From contig JAQYDG010000004.1 in NCBI GenBank assembly GCA_028724265.1, positions 496,001 to 560,000 on the forward strand: a stretch of 64,000 nt of DNA. Reading direction: 5' to 3'. Source of the stretch: Actinomycetaceae bacterium (GTDB taxonomy: Bacteria; Actinomycetota; Actinomycetes; Actinomycetales; Actinomycetaceae). Below are positions 1-8,004 of the stretch, piece by piece; position 1 is the stretch's first letter; each line of letters starts with the position of its first letter. The notes under the pieces were generated by a model. The model worked only from the letters and a program-made list of their open reading frames with translations, did not search any database and was not told the origin of the DNA. Both the position numbers and the translations under genes were made by a program.

Positions 1-353
1 AAGCCACACCCAGGAGAGCTGCGAACGAAGAAATGTAAAAAGGCACGGAGAAGCGTCGCCCATTAGCAACCCACCGCGCGCTGTACATGAAGCTCCTTAT
101 GTGGCTCTTTGACCGTCTCACGTCACTCCCAGCCTAGCTCAATGCCACTACTTCTCCACCCCTGATGCTACGGCCTTTTCCACGCCTCCACCATGGGCGT
201 CGCCAACACCACTTCTCTTCATCTAGTAATACCGCTTTCTCAGCCGAGAAAAGTGAGCGAGGCAGCGAGCCGCTTCCCCGAATGCTCTCGCAGCGTATTG
301 AGAACGAAGAATGTGCGTTTTCCACAAAATGTTGTTACACTAGATCAAGTTCT
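1..353. other. region without a recognisable gene, upstream of tRNA-Ala
   Basis: No reading frame here has a convincing ribosome-binding site or family resemblance. The only useful signal is TACACT at 336-341, a plausible -10 box for the tRNA gene that starts at 354. No good -35 box is seen. The region may hold the end of a neighbouring gene's leader that lies outside the window. Confidence 0.4.
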
Positions 354-426
354 GGGGCATTGGCGCAGTTGGTAGCGCGCATCGTTCGCAATGATGAGGT
401 CACGGGTTCGAATCCCGTATGCTCCA
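354..426 (+). tRNA. tRNA-Ala, anticodon CGC
   Basis: A full cloverleaf can be folded by eye: a 7-bp acceptor stem (GGGGCAT with ATGCTCC, one G-U pair), a 4-bp D stem GCGC/GCGC, anticodon stem CATCG/TGATG with loop TTCGCAA, and T stem ACGGG/CCCGT with loop TTCGAAT. The anticodon CGC reads alanine codon GCG. The gene is 73 nt with discriminator A at 426. The 3' CCA is not encoded (CA follows). Confidence 0.96.
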
Positions 427-718
427 CAGTTTTCGCATCGCCTCTCTCTCATGGCATATCAACATTTCACTGTTGAAGCTTTTGTGTACCATTGTGTTCC
501 GGTTTTGACGTCCCGTTTCATTGGGGCATTTATGCTCCGTTCTTGGTGCGGTTTCTGCTCACTATTTCGAGGCTGCCCTACTGCCAAAGAATTAATCATC
601 AGCCACATTATCGTCACGCCAGAGCACGCCGCGCAGGCGCAAGAGATAGTGGGCGAAGAAGTGTAGCCACGCAGGCACGCATTGTGCACACGCATCGCAC
701 ATATATTACAGACATAGT
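427..718. other. non-coding gap between tRNA-Ala and the pilus operon terminator
   Basis: No supported gene. The one notable element is the 16-base sequence at 523-538, which joins the first eight and last eight stem bases of the neighbouring tRNA-Ala (see findings). Confidence 0.4.
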
Positions 719-755
719 AAAAGTGGAGACGGAGCCTCTATGACTCCGCCTCCAC
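719..755 (-). terminator. intrinsic terminator of the pilus operon
   Basis: GTGGAG-A-CGGAG (723-734) pairs with CTCCG-C-CTCCAC (744-755) around a 9-nt loop, giving an 11-bp stem with one A/C mismatch. Read on the minus strand the stem is followed by TTTT (722-719). It lies 90 bp after the stop codon of the tip pilin gene, as expected for the operon end. Confidence 0.8.
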
Positions 756-759
756 CAAA

Positions 760-787
760 GATTCATCTACACAGATTCATCTATGCA
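760..787. repeat. two 14-bp tandem repeats
   Basis: GATTCATCTACACA at 760-773 is followed directly by GATTCATCTATGCA at 774-787. The pair lies between the terminator and the last pilus gene. It is one of several 12-15 bp period intergenic repeats in the window. Confidence 0.7.
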
Positions 788-845
788 GCATTTCCCCTTA
801 TGAGGCTCCTAAGCTTCTTACGAGGAAATGCCCTTATATGTATCG

Positions 846-3800
846 CTATGCCCTCGTGCGACGGCGCGAGCGAGCAGATACGATCGCACCGATGGCAACC
901 AAGCTGCCGAGAACGGCTGCCGGGATGTATCCCATGCCGCCCGTCTTGGGCAGGCTGCCTGTGGTCACGTCTGCGATGCGCACAGTGAACAGGTTGTTAT
1001 CTGCGGGAACACCACTAAAGTTGCTGCCTGAGCCAGTCACCACGTTGCCCTTGCTATCGACGATATCCAAAAGCGTGGACGAGGCTCTGGAGACACGCGT
1101 GAGCGCGCCAGTGTTCGGGTTCTTTTCCATCAGGAACAAGCGGTAGTCGCCAGTGGCAGCATCCTGCACCACATCAACGTACATCGGCGCGGCGAGAAGT
1201 GAGTAACCCGCAGGAGCCTGCGTCTCCTGAATCGCAAAGTAGCCCTTCGTCAGCGCAAATTTGCCGCCCACACTCGCCACGGGCTTCGCTCCGGTAAACG
1301 TACCGGAGTTATCTGAGGGATAGACAGCGAAGTCCGCGCCATCAAGCTTCGTCGCACGATTATCGGCATCCACCTTCATGAGGGAGAGGAACGGAGTTTG
1401 CGCAACAGGCACGCATGCCTCATCTGTGATGTCTTTGTTGCTGTTCTGGTCATGAAGCGTTGCGGTGTTGAACAGACCCTCACCAGCTGTTCCCCCCGTC
1501 CCGCTCGCCTTGCACGCGAGATGATCCCACGTGAGCGTTGATGAAGCCCTCGTAGCGGGGTTCATGGTAAAGAGAACCTTGACCTCGAAGTAATGCGTCG
1601 TATGCGGTGCAATGCTAATCGTGCTACCAGCGGACTTGTTGCCTGTCAGTAGATTAATGATCCATGAAACTGGAATCTGATCCTGGTACTCTACTCGACC
1701 CGCAGAGGTTATCGAATCGGCGTCGTATCCACTCGCAGATTTCTGACGCACAACCACATACGCTGGCGTAACGTCGTTCGTGAACTGCGGCGTATCCACC
1801 AAGGTGTAGGGAAGCGTCTGGTCACTTGAGTTCGTCACGATGAGGTCGTACTTCACGGTCTGGTACTCCACACCGTCTACCGATTCAGTCTGAGCACTAT
1901 CACCGGCGCCAATACCATTTTCAGTGCCTTGAACGTCGATAGCGCGCTTCTCGAATTCGAGCGATGCTGGAGGAGTCGGGCATACCTCTGCGGTGGAGGC
2001 ATTGTTACCAGAATTCTGGTCGGCCTCGTTTGGCGTGATATTCGCCGTGTTTGAGACGCACTGAGCTTGGACGCCATCGGGAATTTTTGCCATGATAGTC
2101 ACAGCAACGCTTGCCTTCTCCGGCAGCGCACCCATATGAACGAAGACTTTTGTATAGTCAGCACTCACCTCGATGAGCGAATCGCTCTGGCTGGTATCGC
2201 CACTGGCAGACGTGACGGACCCAACGGTCACACCACTGGTGGTGCACCTCCGTGTTTCGTCTTCACCTGTGCACGTCACGTCTAGTTTGTAGCCCTGGGG
2301 TAGCGGGTCGCTCAAGATGAAGCCCGACGAGCCCCCTGGGCCGTTATTTGTTACCGTCAAAGTCCACTGAAGATAACCATCTTCCGCGCGCGAAGCGGTC
2401 TTCTTCAGTGAAAGATCTGGCTTTTTGGCCGGGGTGACGCGGCTCGCCCCGTCTGTATTGAATGACGGAGTTGCACTATCAACGTTAGTCACCGAAACGA
2501 GCTCGATATTGTTGGAAGTTAAGTCACCGGCTGGATTGTTCACTCGTATTTGAACGAACGTGTTATTAGCTCCGGAACTGCCGGTACCGAAGCCCAAGTT
2601 TCCATTGCCGTAGACCCACGACTTACCCCAGTTCTTATTGGCTGGAATCTTCGTTCCAACAGCCGTCGTGAGACTTGAGATATCCACATATTTAACTTCG
2701 CCAGTTTTCAGGTTGATTCGTTCGAGCTGCACCTGCCCTTTAGGATCAGTCGTAGCCTGGGATCTGATGCCCCATGCGTAGTCTGGCGCTTCAGCCAAGA
2801 GCGAAAGGTCTTCCGATAGCGAAGCGAACGATGTTGGCGTGCCGGTGCCGTTCGTGACGTCCACCTTATAGAGCTTTCTTCCACTTTTCTCGCCAGATGT
2901 CGATGAGTTCGAGACCCACAACGTACCATCCATATCGAAGAAACCGACGTTGAGGCCACCATCGGAATCGGACTGAGCGAACGGAGAAGCATCAGATCCA
3001 GGCGCAGTAATAAAGCCGAGATCAAAGACCGTGCCCGTGGCCGGGTCAATCTGGAGCAGATGGCCTGAGGGGAAGCAGGGATCGTCGATCGTGCCTGCCG
3101 GAAAGTCTCCACCGCTGATAACACCGGTCTGCCAGCGGGGCTGAGAAATGCCGTAAAGCCAATTGTCGGTGTCATTGTATGCCAGAGCGTTATACACCCA
3201 GCCGACCTCGCTGCCGATCGCATGGAACTGGCCGTTGCCCTCCTGCTGGTACCAGAGTTGCGATTCGTACCGCTCCGATTTGTTCGGAAGGCTCGTGATG
3301 ATGTAGTTGCGCGAGCCCGCTGCAGACTCCGCCTCCGTGAGCTGGCGTGCAGGCTGAGGCCGGCTCAAGACCTTCGATGTGTTCGTCATCGAAGGAACCG
3401 TTGTGGGGATTTCCTGACCACTTGAATCCCGAGCGTTGCTATGGACAGTAACCTCGGCACTAGTGCGGTCAGCGCTACATTCGGGTCGGAAGAACGGATC
3501 AGATGACCAAGCCTGGACATACGGTGCCCCATAAGACCCTGCTTCGTTCGGATTAGCAAATGGAATCTTCAACTGATCAGCATAGCCGGCAGTATAAGGC
3601 TTCGGCGCAGTCAGCTGAATCTTCACTGTCGTGCCATTGACGACTGTCGCCGTAAAGTCCTTACCGTTGACCAGGTTCACATTTGCGCTCTTGACCTGCA
3701 CCTTCGACGTATCGAAATTTGCGGACAGAGCTTTCGAGTACTCGGCAGTAAAGAACGCAACGGCGGCACCGTCGCTCCCCTGAGTCGGCCAGATAACGTT

Positions 3801-4001
3801 CGTAATTTGAGGATTCGACTTTGGATTAAAGGTTTGTACTCTATCAAGCTGCAGCTCTTTCGCCCCGGATCCTCCTGGGTTTACCGCGTACGATGCCTGG
3901 ATGGGAGCGAACACGGAAGCAATAAGAGCGAAGACTAAAGCGAGAACACCGAGCAGCTTTACACCCCGAGGGGAATCAAATATGCGCCTGTTGCTCGTCA
4001 T
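846..4001 (-). CDS. large LPXTG-anchored tip/adhesin pilin
   Basis: A 1051-residue secreted wall protein. Residues 1-39 form a signal peptide (basic start, hydrophobic core, cleavage near A-S-Y-A). A beta-strand-rich N-terminal domain follows. Residues about 200-470 resemble the propeller-like DUF6923 family (the stretch YNALAYNDTDNWLYGIS and similar blades). Next come a DUF11-type repeat domain (starting LSLKKTASRAEDG) and a SpaA prealbumin-like domain ending in the E-box FAIQETQAPAGYS, whose Lys/Glu would form an isopeptide bond. LPKTG at 1017-1021, a membrane helix and an Arg-rich tail complete the sorting signal. The start at 4001 was chosen over one 54 bases upstream because GGAAGTGG precedes it and ATGA overlaps the stop of the previous gene. 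As the largest and last LPXTG protein of the operon it is probably the tip adhesin. There is no von Willebrand A domain. Its ligand is unknown. Confidence 0.9.
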   Translation of the reverse strand: MTSNRRIFDSPRGVKLLGVLALVFALIASVFAPIQASYAVNPGGSGAKELQLDRVQTFNPKSNPQITNVIWPTQGSDGAAVAFFTAEYSKALSANFDTSKVQVKSANVNLVNGKDFTATVVNGTTVKIQLTAPKPYTAGYADQLKIPFANPNEAGSYGAPYVQAWSSDPFFRPECSADRTSAEVTVHSNARDSSGQEIPTTVPSMTNTSKVLSRPQPARQLTEAESAAGSRNYIITSLPNKSERYESQLWYQQEGNGQFHAIGSEVGWVYNALAYNDTDNWLYGISQPRWQTGVISGGDFPAGTIDDPCFPSGHLLQIDPATGTVFDLGFITAPGSDASPFAQSDSDGGLNVGFFDMDGTLWVSNSSTSGEKSGRKLYKVDVTNGTGTPTSFASLSEDLSLLAEAPDYAWGIRSQATTDPKGQVQLERINLKTGEVKYVDISSLTTAVGTKIPANKNWGKSWVYGNGNLGFGTGSSGANNTFVQIRVNNPAGDLTSNNIELVSVTNVDSATPSFNTDGASRVTPAKKPDLSLKKTASRAEDGYLQWTLTVTNNGPGGSSGFILSDPLPQGYKLDVTCTGEDETRRCTTSGVTVGSVTSASGDTSQSDSLIEVSADYTKVFVHMGALPEKASVAVTIMAKIPDGVQAQCVSNTANITPNEADQNSGNNASTAEVCPTPPASLEFEKRAIDVQGTENGIGAGDSAQTESVDGVEYQTVKYDLIVTNSSDQTLPYTLVDTPQFTNDVTPAYVVVRQKSASGYDADSITSAGRVEYQDQIPVSWIINLLTGNKSAGSTISIAPHTTHYFEVKVLFTMNPATRASSTLTWDHLACKASGTGGTAGEGLFNTATLHDQNSNKDITDEACVPVAQTPFLSLMKVDADNRATKLDGADFAVYPSDNSGTFTGAKPVASVGGKFALTKGYFAIQETQAPAGYSLLAAPMYVDVVQDAATGDYRLFLMEKNPNTGALTRVSRASSTLLDIVDSKGNVVTGSGSNFSGVPADNNLFTVRIADVTTGSLPKTGGMGYIPAAVLGSLVAIGAIVSARSRRRTRA

Positions 4002-4654
4002 GCTTCCACTTCCTTTCTGCGAACCAGAACAGTACCCGCAAGCACGCCTGCACATGCCAATGCGGCCAAACTCAGAACCGTTGCACCCGTTTTAGGCAGC
4101 TTGCCTTGGGATGTGTGATGAGGTGGAGTTGATGGCGTCGGGCTAGGATTTGGGATTTCTGGTGGCACAGTGGGCTCGCCAGGCACCTCATGCTTGAGGA
4201 TTACGCGAATGTGGGAGAACCAGGTTCCGTGTGCGTCACGCGACGGTGCCAGCACGGTTGACGGGGCGAAGGCTAAGCCGTCCTCTTTTGTGGCCTCGCA
4301 GCTCGCTCGATAAACGCCTGGCTGAAGATGTGGGAAACTCACAACACCGTCGGAGGCGGTAACTTTCGTACCCTCAAGCTCCGGCTTGTCCAGAGCTTTC
4401 GAGCCGTCATAGCCATCAGCGAAGGCTGGGTCGAATTCAGCAATCCGCTCAAGTGTCACGGTGCGGTGATCCACAGAGGGACTCTGAACATCGTCGAAGG
4501 GGTTGGAGTGCGGCAGCTCTACTGTGATGGTCACATCGGAAGGCACATCAGATTCTGACTGTGTACCCGCTGGCACGGCGAGAGCAGCCGCAGGCGACGC
4601 GGTGCCGAAAACCAACGCTCCGAGTGCGGCGGCAATTAGTAAGACTTTTTTCAT
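3998..4654 (-). CDS. small LPXTG pilin, probable basal/minor subunit
   Basis: This 218-residue protein has a signal peptide (M-K-K then a hydrophobic run to about residue 25), one pilin-like beta domain with a short SpaA-like segment (VSFPHLQPGVYRA), a proline-rich spacer (157-180), and a sorting signal with LPKTG at 186-190, a hydrophobic helix and the tail VRRKEVEA. It lacks a clear YPK pilin motif, so it is more likely attached as a terminal or basal subunit than as the shaft. ATGA junctions link it to the sortase gene (stop at 4651-4653) and to the tip gene, so the three are probably translationally coupled. The basal role is inferred from size and position. Confidence 0.88.
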   Translation of the reverse strand: MKKVLLIAAALGALVFGTASPAAALAVPAGTQSESDVPSDVTITVELPHSNPFDDVQSPSVDHRTVTLERIAEFDPAFADGYDGSKALDKPELEGTKVTASDGVVSFPHLQPGVYRASCEATKEDGLAFAPSTVLAPSRDAHGTWFSHIRVILKHEVPGEPTVPPEIPNPSPTPSTPPHHTSQGKLPKTGATVLSLAALACAGVLAGTVLVRRKEVEA

Positions 4655-5649
4655 AAGCTCGACTCATTTTCAGAAGAATTCGAATCATGCGCTGGTTCAG
4701 CGGGCGCTGGAACGGCAGACGCCGTGGTAGCTGGCGCGGTCATGGCCTTCACCTGCTTGCGAGCCCAAAGTGTGATGATCGCGATGATGATCACCGAGGC
4801 GGCCATCAGGGCAAACATCCACACCTGCCAGTTGAGGGTGAGGGGATCGTCAATCGCAGCTGATTCCGCAGCATCCAGAGGCACTCGCTTGGCGTGAACG
4901 AGAAGACGATGGGTGTTGATACCGTACGGCGTACACGTGACGAGTGTGAGGAGATCCTTCCCCGGCTGAACCCGAAGCGAATCGGTTTGATCGGGAAGCA
5001 CCACTTCCGTGGCATAGACCTGATACTTCAGACGCTCACCAGAAACGCCAATATAGATTGCATCCCCCACCTTGACCTTCACGAGGTTGTCAAACAGCGT
5101 CGCGTTGCGAAGACCAGTGTGTGCAGAAAGGACGGAATGCGTGCTCTCGCCACCCACTGGGAGATCAGTCCCGTAAAGATGCCCTACGCCGCGCTGGAGC
5201 GACTCGTCACTCGTGCCGTGATACACCGGAAGATCCAGATTGATCGACGGGATCACGATTCGAGCCATCACGTCGTAGGTAGAGAGCTGCGAAAGATAGT
5301 ACTGATAGTCAGCGTTATCGGTAGACACCCGCGCAAGCCACGGATCGAGGATAGGACCAGTGGTATTGCGGCTGGCGTTGTACTTCCGTGCCTCGTCAAG
5401 GGCCTTTCGGAGCTCGGCAGGCGCTGCTTCCGACTGCTGCTTGGTATAGTTCGCCGACACCCGAATCTGCTCCATGTTCTTCAACTGGGTGACGACGACG
5501 GGATAGAGCATGATACCCACAGCTACAAGTGCGAGGACGATAGGCAGAGCGAGCTTACGCAGAGCAGCCGCTGTCGTCATCGGTGCGCTGTTATCTGCGG
5601 GAGCACCTGAGGTTGGTGTTGGTTCAATCACGAGCGCGTGCTTCGCCAA
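4651..5649 (-). CDS. class C (pilin-polymerising) sortase
   Basis: This 332-residue membrane transpeptidase would cleave the LP(K/L)TG signals of the adjacent pilins and join them through a pilin lysine. An N-terminal membrane helix spans about 33-55 and a second one about 275-297, as in class C enzymes. The catalytic triad is visible: His177 in SAHTGL, Cys239 in TLVTCTPYG, and Arg248 in INTHRLL. D-P-W at 102-104 fits the lid motif that plugs the active site in this class. The TTG start is preferred because AAGGGAG lies seven bases before it. A 191-bp gap with a strong hairpin separates it from the shaft pilin gene, while the downstream junction overlaps. Confidence 0.95.
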   Translation of the reverse strand: MAKHALVIEPTPTSGAPADNSAPMTTAAALRKLALPIVLALVAVGIMLYPVVVTQLKNMEQIRVSANYTKQQSEAAPAELRKALDEARKYNASRNTTGPILDPWLARVSTDNADYQYYLSQLSTYDVMARIVIPSINLDLPVYHGTSDESLQRGVGHLYGTDLPVGGESTHSVLSAHTGLRNATLFDNLVKVKVGDAIYIGVSGERLKYQVYATEVVLPDQTDSLRVQPGKDLLTLVTCTPYGINTHRLLVHAKRVPLDAAESAAIDDPLTLNWQVWMFALMAASVIIIAIITLWARKQVKAMTAPATTASAVPAPAEPAHDSNSSENESSL

Positions 5650-5733
5650 ATTTATACTCCCTTCATAGCTGAGTCCTCCCAGTGGAGGTCAGGCACCGAT
5701 CTTCGTGCGATTGTGTGTGGGCTTTGTGCGACT

Positions 5734-5774
5734 GTGTGGGGCAGGCGGCGCGGTACGTAACGCCCACCCCACAC
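5734..5774 (-). other. hairpin between shaft pilin and sortase genes
   Basis: GTGTGGGG (5734-5741), CA, GGCG is mirrored by CGCC, CA, CCCCACAC (5767-5774). This gives an 8-bp plus 4-bp stem with a CA/CA internal loop and a 13-nt apical loop. No T-run follows on the minus strand, so it is unlikely to be a full intrinsic terminator. It fits an mRNA 3'-end stabiliser or partial terminator that keeps shaft pilin message in excess over sortase. Confidence 0.65.
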
Positions 5775-5840
5775 GGAATCGCTCATTGCCTACCTACGCG
5801 ACAGCTACGCATAGGCTGGCTGCTCACGACGAGCTACTGC

Positions 5841-7340
5841 TTAGGCCTTCACCGACTTGCGGCGAGCTGAGTAAAATGCGCCACCCGCAACAGCCATGCC
5901 GAGCACGACGAAGAGCGCGATGCCCTGGCCACCGGTAAGCGGAAGCGACGGGGTATCGGACGGCACGTTGACGATAGCCGGAAGAGCCTTCACCACGGCG
6001 AAGTCAGCTCCGAGATCTGCGCGGGTCAGTGTGAACTCCGTGAAAGCTTTTTGACCTTCGGGGAGCACGTAGCCGGCAGGAGCCTTCGTTTCTTTCAGAA
6101 CGTAGAGTTGGTTCTCAGGAGCAACGGTGTCCGAGTTGTTCTCGAAATCGGTGACATGCAGAGCCTTCGTGGTTGCAGTACCGTCTTCGCCAGTGGTCAG
6201 CGTTTGAATCGGGTCACCAGCGGTGACGTATTCGCCCTGCTCATTCTTGGTTGCGCGGTAAAGTTCAAACTCAGCACCGGAAAGCGTCTGGCCGCCGTTG
6301 TCTTGCTTCGTAACCTTCACCTTGCCAACATAGGTCTTGACCTTATTGGTCGGCTTCTGGCGGTCAGCCTGGTCTTCCTCGAAGGACGAATCGCGATCAA
6401 AACGCACAGCCTCGTTCACGATTTCACCGAGAGCGTCATCCTTGATCTTCGCCGTAATGTTCACCGTGACGGTGGCGTTATTCGGAATGTTGTAGACGAG
6501 CTTGCCCTCAGCAGTGGTAAATGTGACGGAGATAGTGCCATCGTCAGTGCCGCTTACCTCGTAGTTTCCGTCCTTGGCAACCTCAGCGCCATTCACCTCG
6601 ACGGAAGCAACCTGGACGTTCTCCAACTTGGTCTCGTCAAAATCATCCTTCACGACGAACTTGGTACGATCATTACCTTGTGCAACGAGCGGAGCTGCAA
6701 CGGTGACCGCATAGCTAATGGTGTCCCCAGCGTTCTTGCCGGCATCAACAACGGTCTTGAGAGCCGAGTCAGTGGAGTTCTTCGGGTAGACGTGAACATC
6801 GTAGTTCCAGCCGTTGCCCGCCGCATTCGTCATTGGGACGCGCACCACGAAGTCCGAGCCAAGAACGAGATTGCTTGGATCGACTTTCTCGCCGCCGGCC
6901 GTGAGTTCGGCATCCTTAGCTGGAGCGTTCTCATGCACAAGGTAGACGCCAACGGCAACCTTCTGTTCGACGGTGCCTTCAGCGCCAGTTGTTACGTCAT
7001 ACTTGGTTTCAGTAACGTGCTTAGCAGCGTCTGCTGCGGTCAGCTTCGCTGCCGTGGCGAGATCTGCGTTCTTGGCAAGATCAAGATCGAGTTTCGTGAT
7101 AGTAAAGGATGCACCCTCAAGCGGTGTGCCCTTAGCATCGGCATCTACTTCACCGGTAGCTTCTTTCATACTTTCCGGATTGAGCAGCTTGTGGATGGTG
7201 ATGCTGGCGTCTTTATTGACGTCAATATTTCCAGCGCCGGTGGGGCCGCCAGCCGCAAGTGCCGACACGCCTCCTCCGATGGTAAGCGCAAGTGCCGTCA
7301 GCGCTGATGCAGCGATGGCACGCAAAGATTTATGACCCAT
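5841..7340 (-). CDS. major (shaft) pilin, SpaA/FimA type
   Basis: A 499-residue LPXTG fimbrial subunit with a signal peptide (1-29, cut near A-L-A-A), SpaA-like domains at about 45-190 and 335-460, and a central domain at 195-325. The pilin motif WNYDVHVYPKN places the polymerising lysine at K187. The E-box YVLKETKAPAGY carries Glu418 for the internal isopeptide bond. LPLTG (466-470), a hydrophobic helix and the tail SARRKSVKA form the sorting signal. The start at 7340 is taken rather than one 36 bases upstream because GAGAG precedes it and the signal peptide begins there. It is first in the operon and is followed by a hairpin, as expected for the most abundant subunit. The LPLTG signal differs from the LPKTG of its partners. 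Confidence 0.95.
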   Translation of the reverse strand: MGHKSLRAIAASALTALALTIGGGVSALAAGGPTGAGNIDVNKDASITIHKLLNPESMKEATGEVDADAKGTPLEGASFTITKLDLDLAKNADLATAAKLTAADAAKHVTETKYDVTTGAEGTVEQKVAVGVYLVHENAPAKDAELTAGGEKVDPSNLVLGSDFVVRVPMTNAAGNGWNYDVHVYPKNSTDSALKTVVDAGKNAGDTISYAVTVAAPLVAQGNDRTKFVVKDDFDETKLENVQVASVEVNGAEVAKDGNYEVSGTDDGTISVTFTTAEGKLVYNIPNNATVTVNITAKIKDDALGEIVNEAVRFDRDSSFEEDQADRQKPTNKVKTYVGKVKVTKQDNGGQTLSGAEFELYRATKNEQGEYVTAGDPIQTLTTGEDGTATTKALHVTDFENNSDTVAPENQLYVLKETKAPAGYVLPEGQKAFTEFTLTRADLGADFAVVKALPAIVNVPSDTPSLPLTGGQGIALFVVLGMAVAGGAFYSARRKSVKA

Positions 7341-7442
7341 AATTCTCTCTTTCGAATGCGTTAATACGCGGGACACTAGCTCCAGCCCGGCACAATTTCG
7401 AAGCAGACCTTTGGTTAGGGAAAGCTCAGACCAGGCGACTTC

Positions 7443-7474
7443 TTTTTACCGCAGCCCCCCCCCCCCCGCGTCAA
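7443..7474 (-). promoter_or_regulatory. candidate phase-variable pilus promoter with G13 in the spacer
   Basis: On the minus strand TTGACG (7474-7469, five of six consensus bases) is followed by C, thirteen G (7467-7455), CTGCGG and TAAAAA (7448-7443, four of six). The spacer is 20 nt, three more than optimal. Start of transcription would fall near 7436, giving a leader of about 95 nt before the pilin ATG. Placement of a poly-G/C tract between -35 and -10 is the known design of slipped-strand switching promoters such as Neisseria porA/opc and Bordetella fim. Function here is inferred; the -10 assignment is the weak point. Confidence 0.6.
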
Positions 7475-7481
7475 GTAGTTC

Positions 7482-7544
7482 GGGGCTTGAATTCTCTTGT
7501 ATGGGGCTCGAATTCTGTTGTACGGGGCTCAAACTCTCTTGTAC
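7482..7544 (-). repeat. three 21-bp direct repeats upstream of the pilus promoter
   Basis: Units at 7482-7502, 7503-7523 and 7524-7544 share GGGGCT(T/C)(G/A)A then A(T/C)TCT(C/G)TTGTA on the plus strand, with a partial fourth unit (GGGACTCG) after 7544. The array ends only 7 bp before the -35 box. A 21-bp period is two helical turns, so a protein bound to each unit would sit on the same DNA face, as for activator arrays. Confidence 0.75.
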
Positions 7545-7870
7545 GGGACTCGATGTGAGGAGCCTGGACTCTGAGAATTATGCGGCGATCTGCCCACGGA
7601 TCATCAGCAAAACAAGAAAATCGGGTTCAGTCTGTAACAGTTACTGCGCGCGCTGCACAAATTCTCCTAAAATCGCATCATTTAAACGCACAAATATTCA
7701 CATGCACAACGTAAGTCCGCACAGCAGGTACTTTGTGCAGCGCATGGTGCGCCGACATGTGCCGACGTGGCGCGCCTAAGCATTAACGCATTAGCCGGCG
7801 TATGCAAGCACCAACCAGCGCGCCAAAGCGCCAACATATTTTTGAGGCTTTTGGGTTTCTTTTTAGGCTC

Positions 7871-7960
7871 AGCCCTTCAGACCCCAGTTCTTTGGATCTC
7901 AGCACTTTAGGCGCTAGCTCTTTCGATCCCAGCCCTTTAGGTTCCAGCGCTTCTTCGTTT
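7871..7960. repeat. six degenerate 15-bp tandem repeats
   Basis: Consecutive 15-mers start with AG at 7871, 7886, 7901, 7916, 7931 and 7946. The typical form is AGC.CTTT.G..(C/T)CC. The array lies in the 664-bp non-coding stretch (7341-8004) between the sepX-like gene and the pilus operon. A plus-strand frame crosses it as Ser/Leu/Asp-rich pentapeptides but has no ribosome-binding site, so I do not call it a gene. Confidence 0.7.
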
Positions 7961-8004
7961 TCTATGTTTTCTTTGTTCGCGGGACTGAGGCTTGAGTGTC
8001 CTTT

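Noticed and set aside
6051-7307. A 418-codon plus-strand frame opposite the shaft pilin gene
   Set aside because: Shadow of the pilin gene's codon pattern; the minus-strand frame has signal peptide, pilin motif and LPXTG signal.
354-7340. Pilus locus as a mobile island inserted at tRNA-Ala
   Set aside because: No integrase, transposase or direct repeat of the tRNA 3' end was found in the window.
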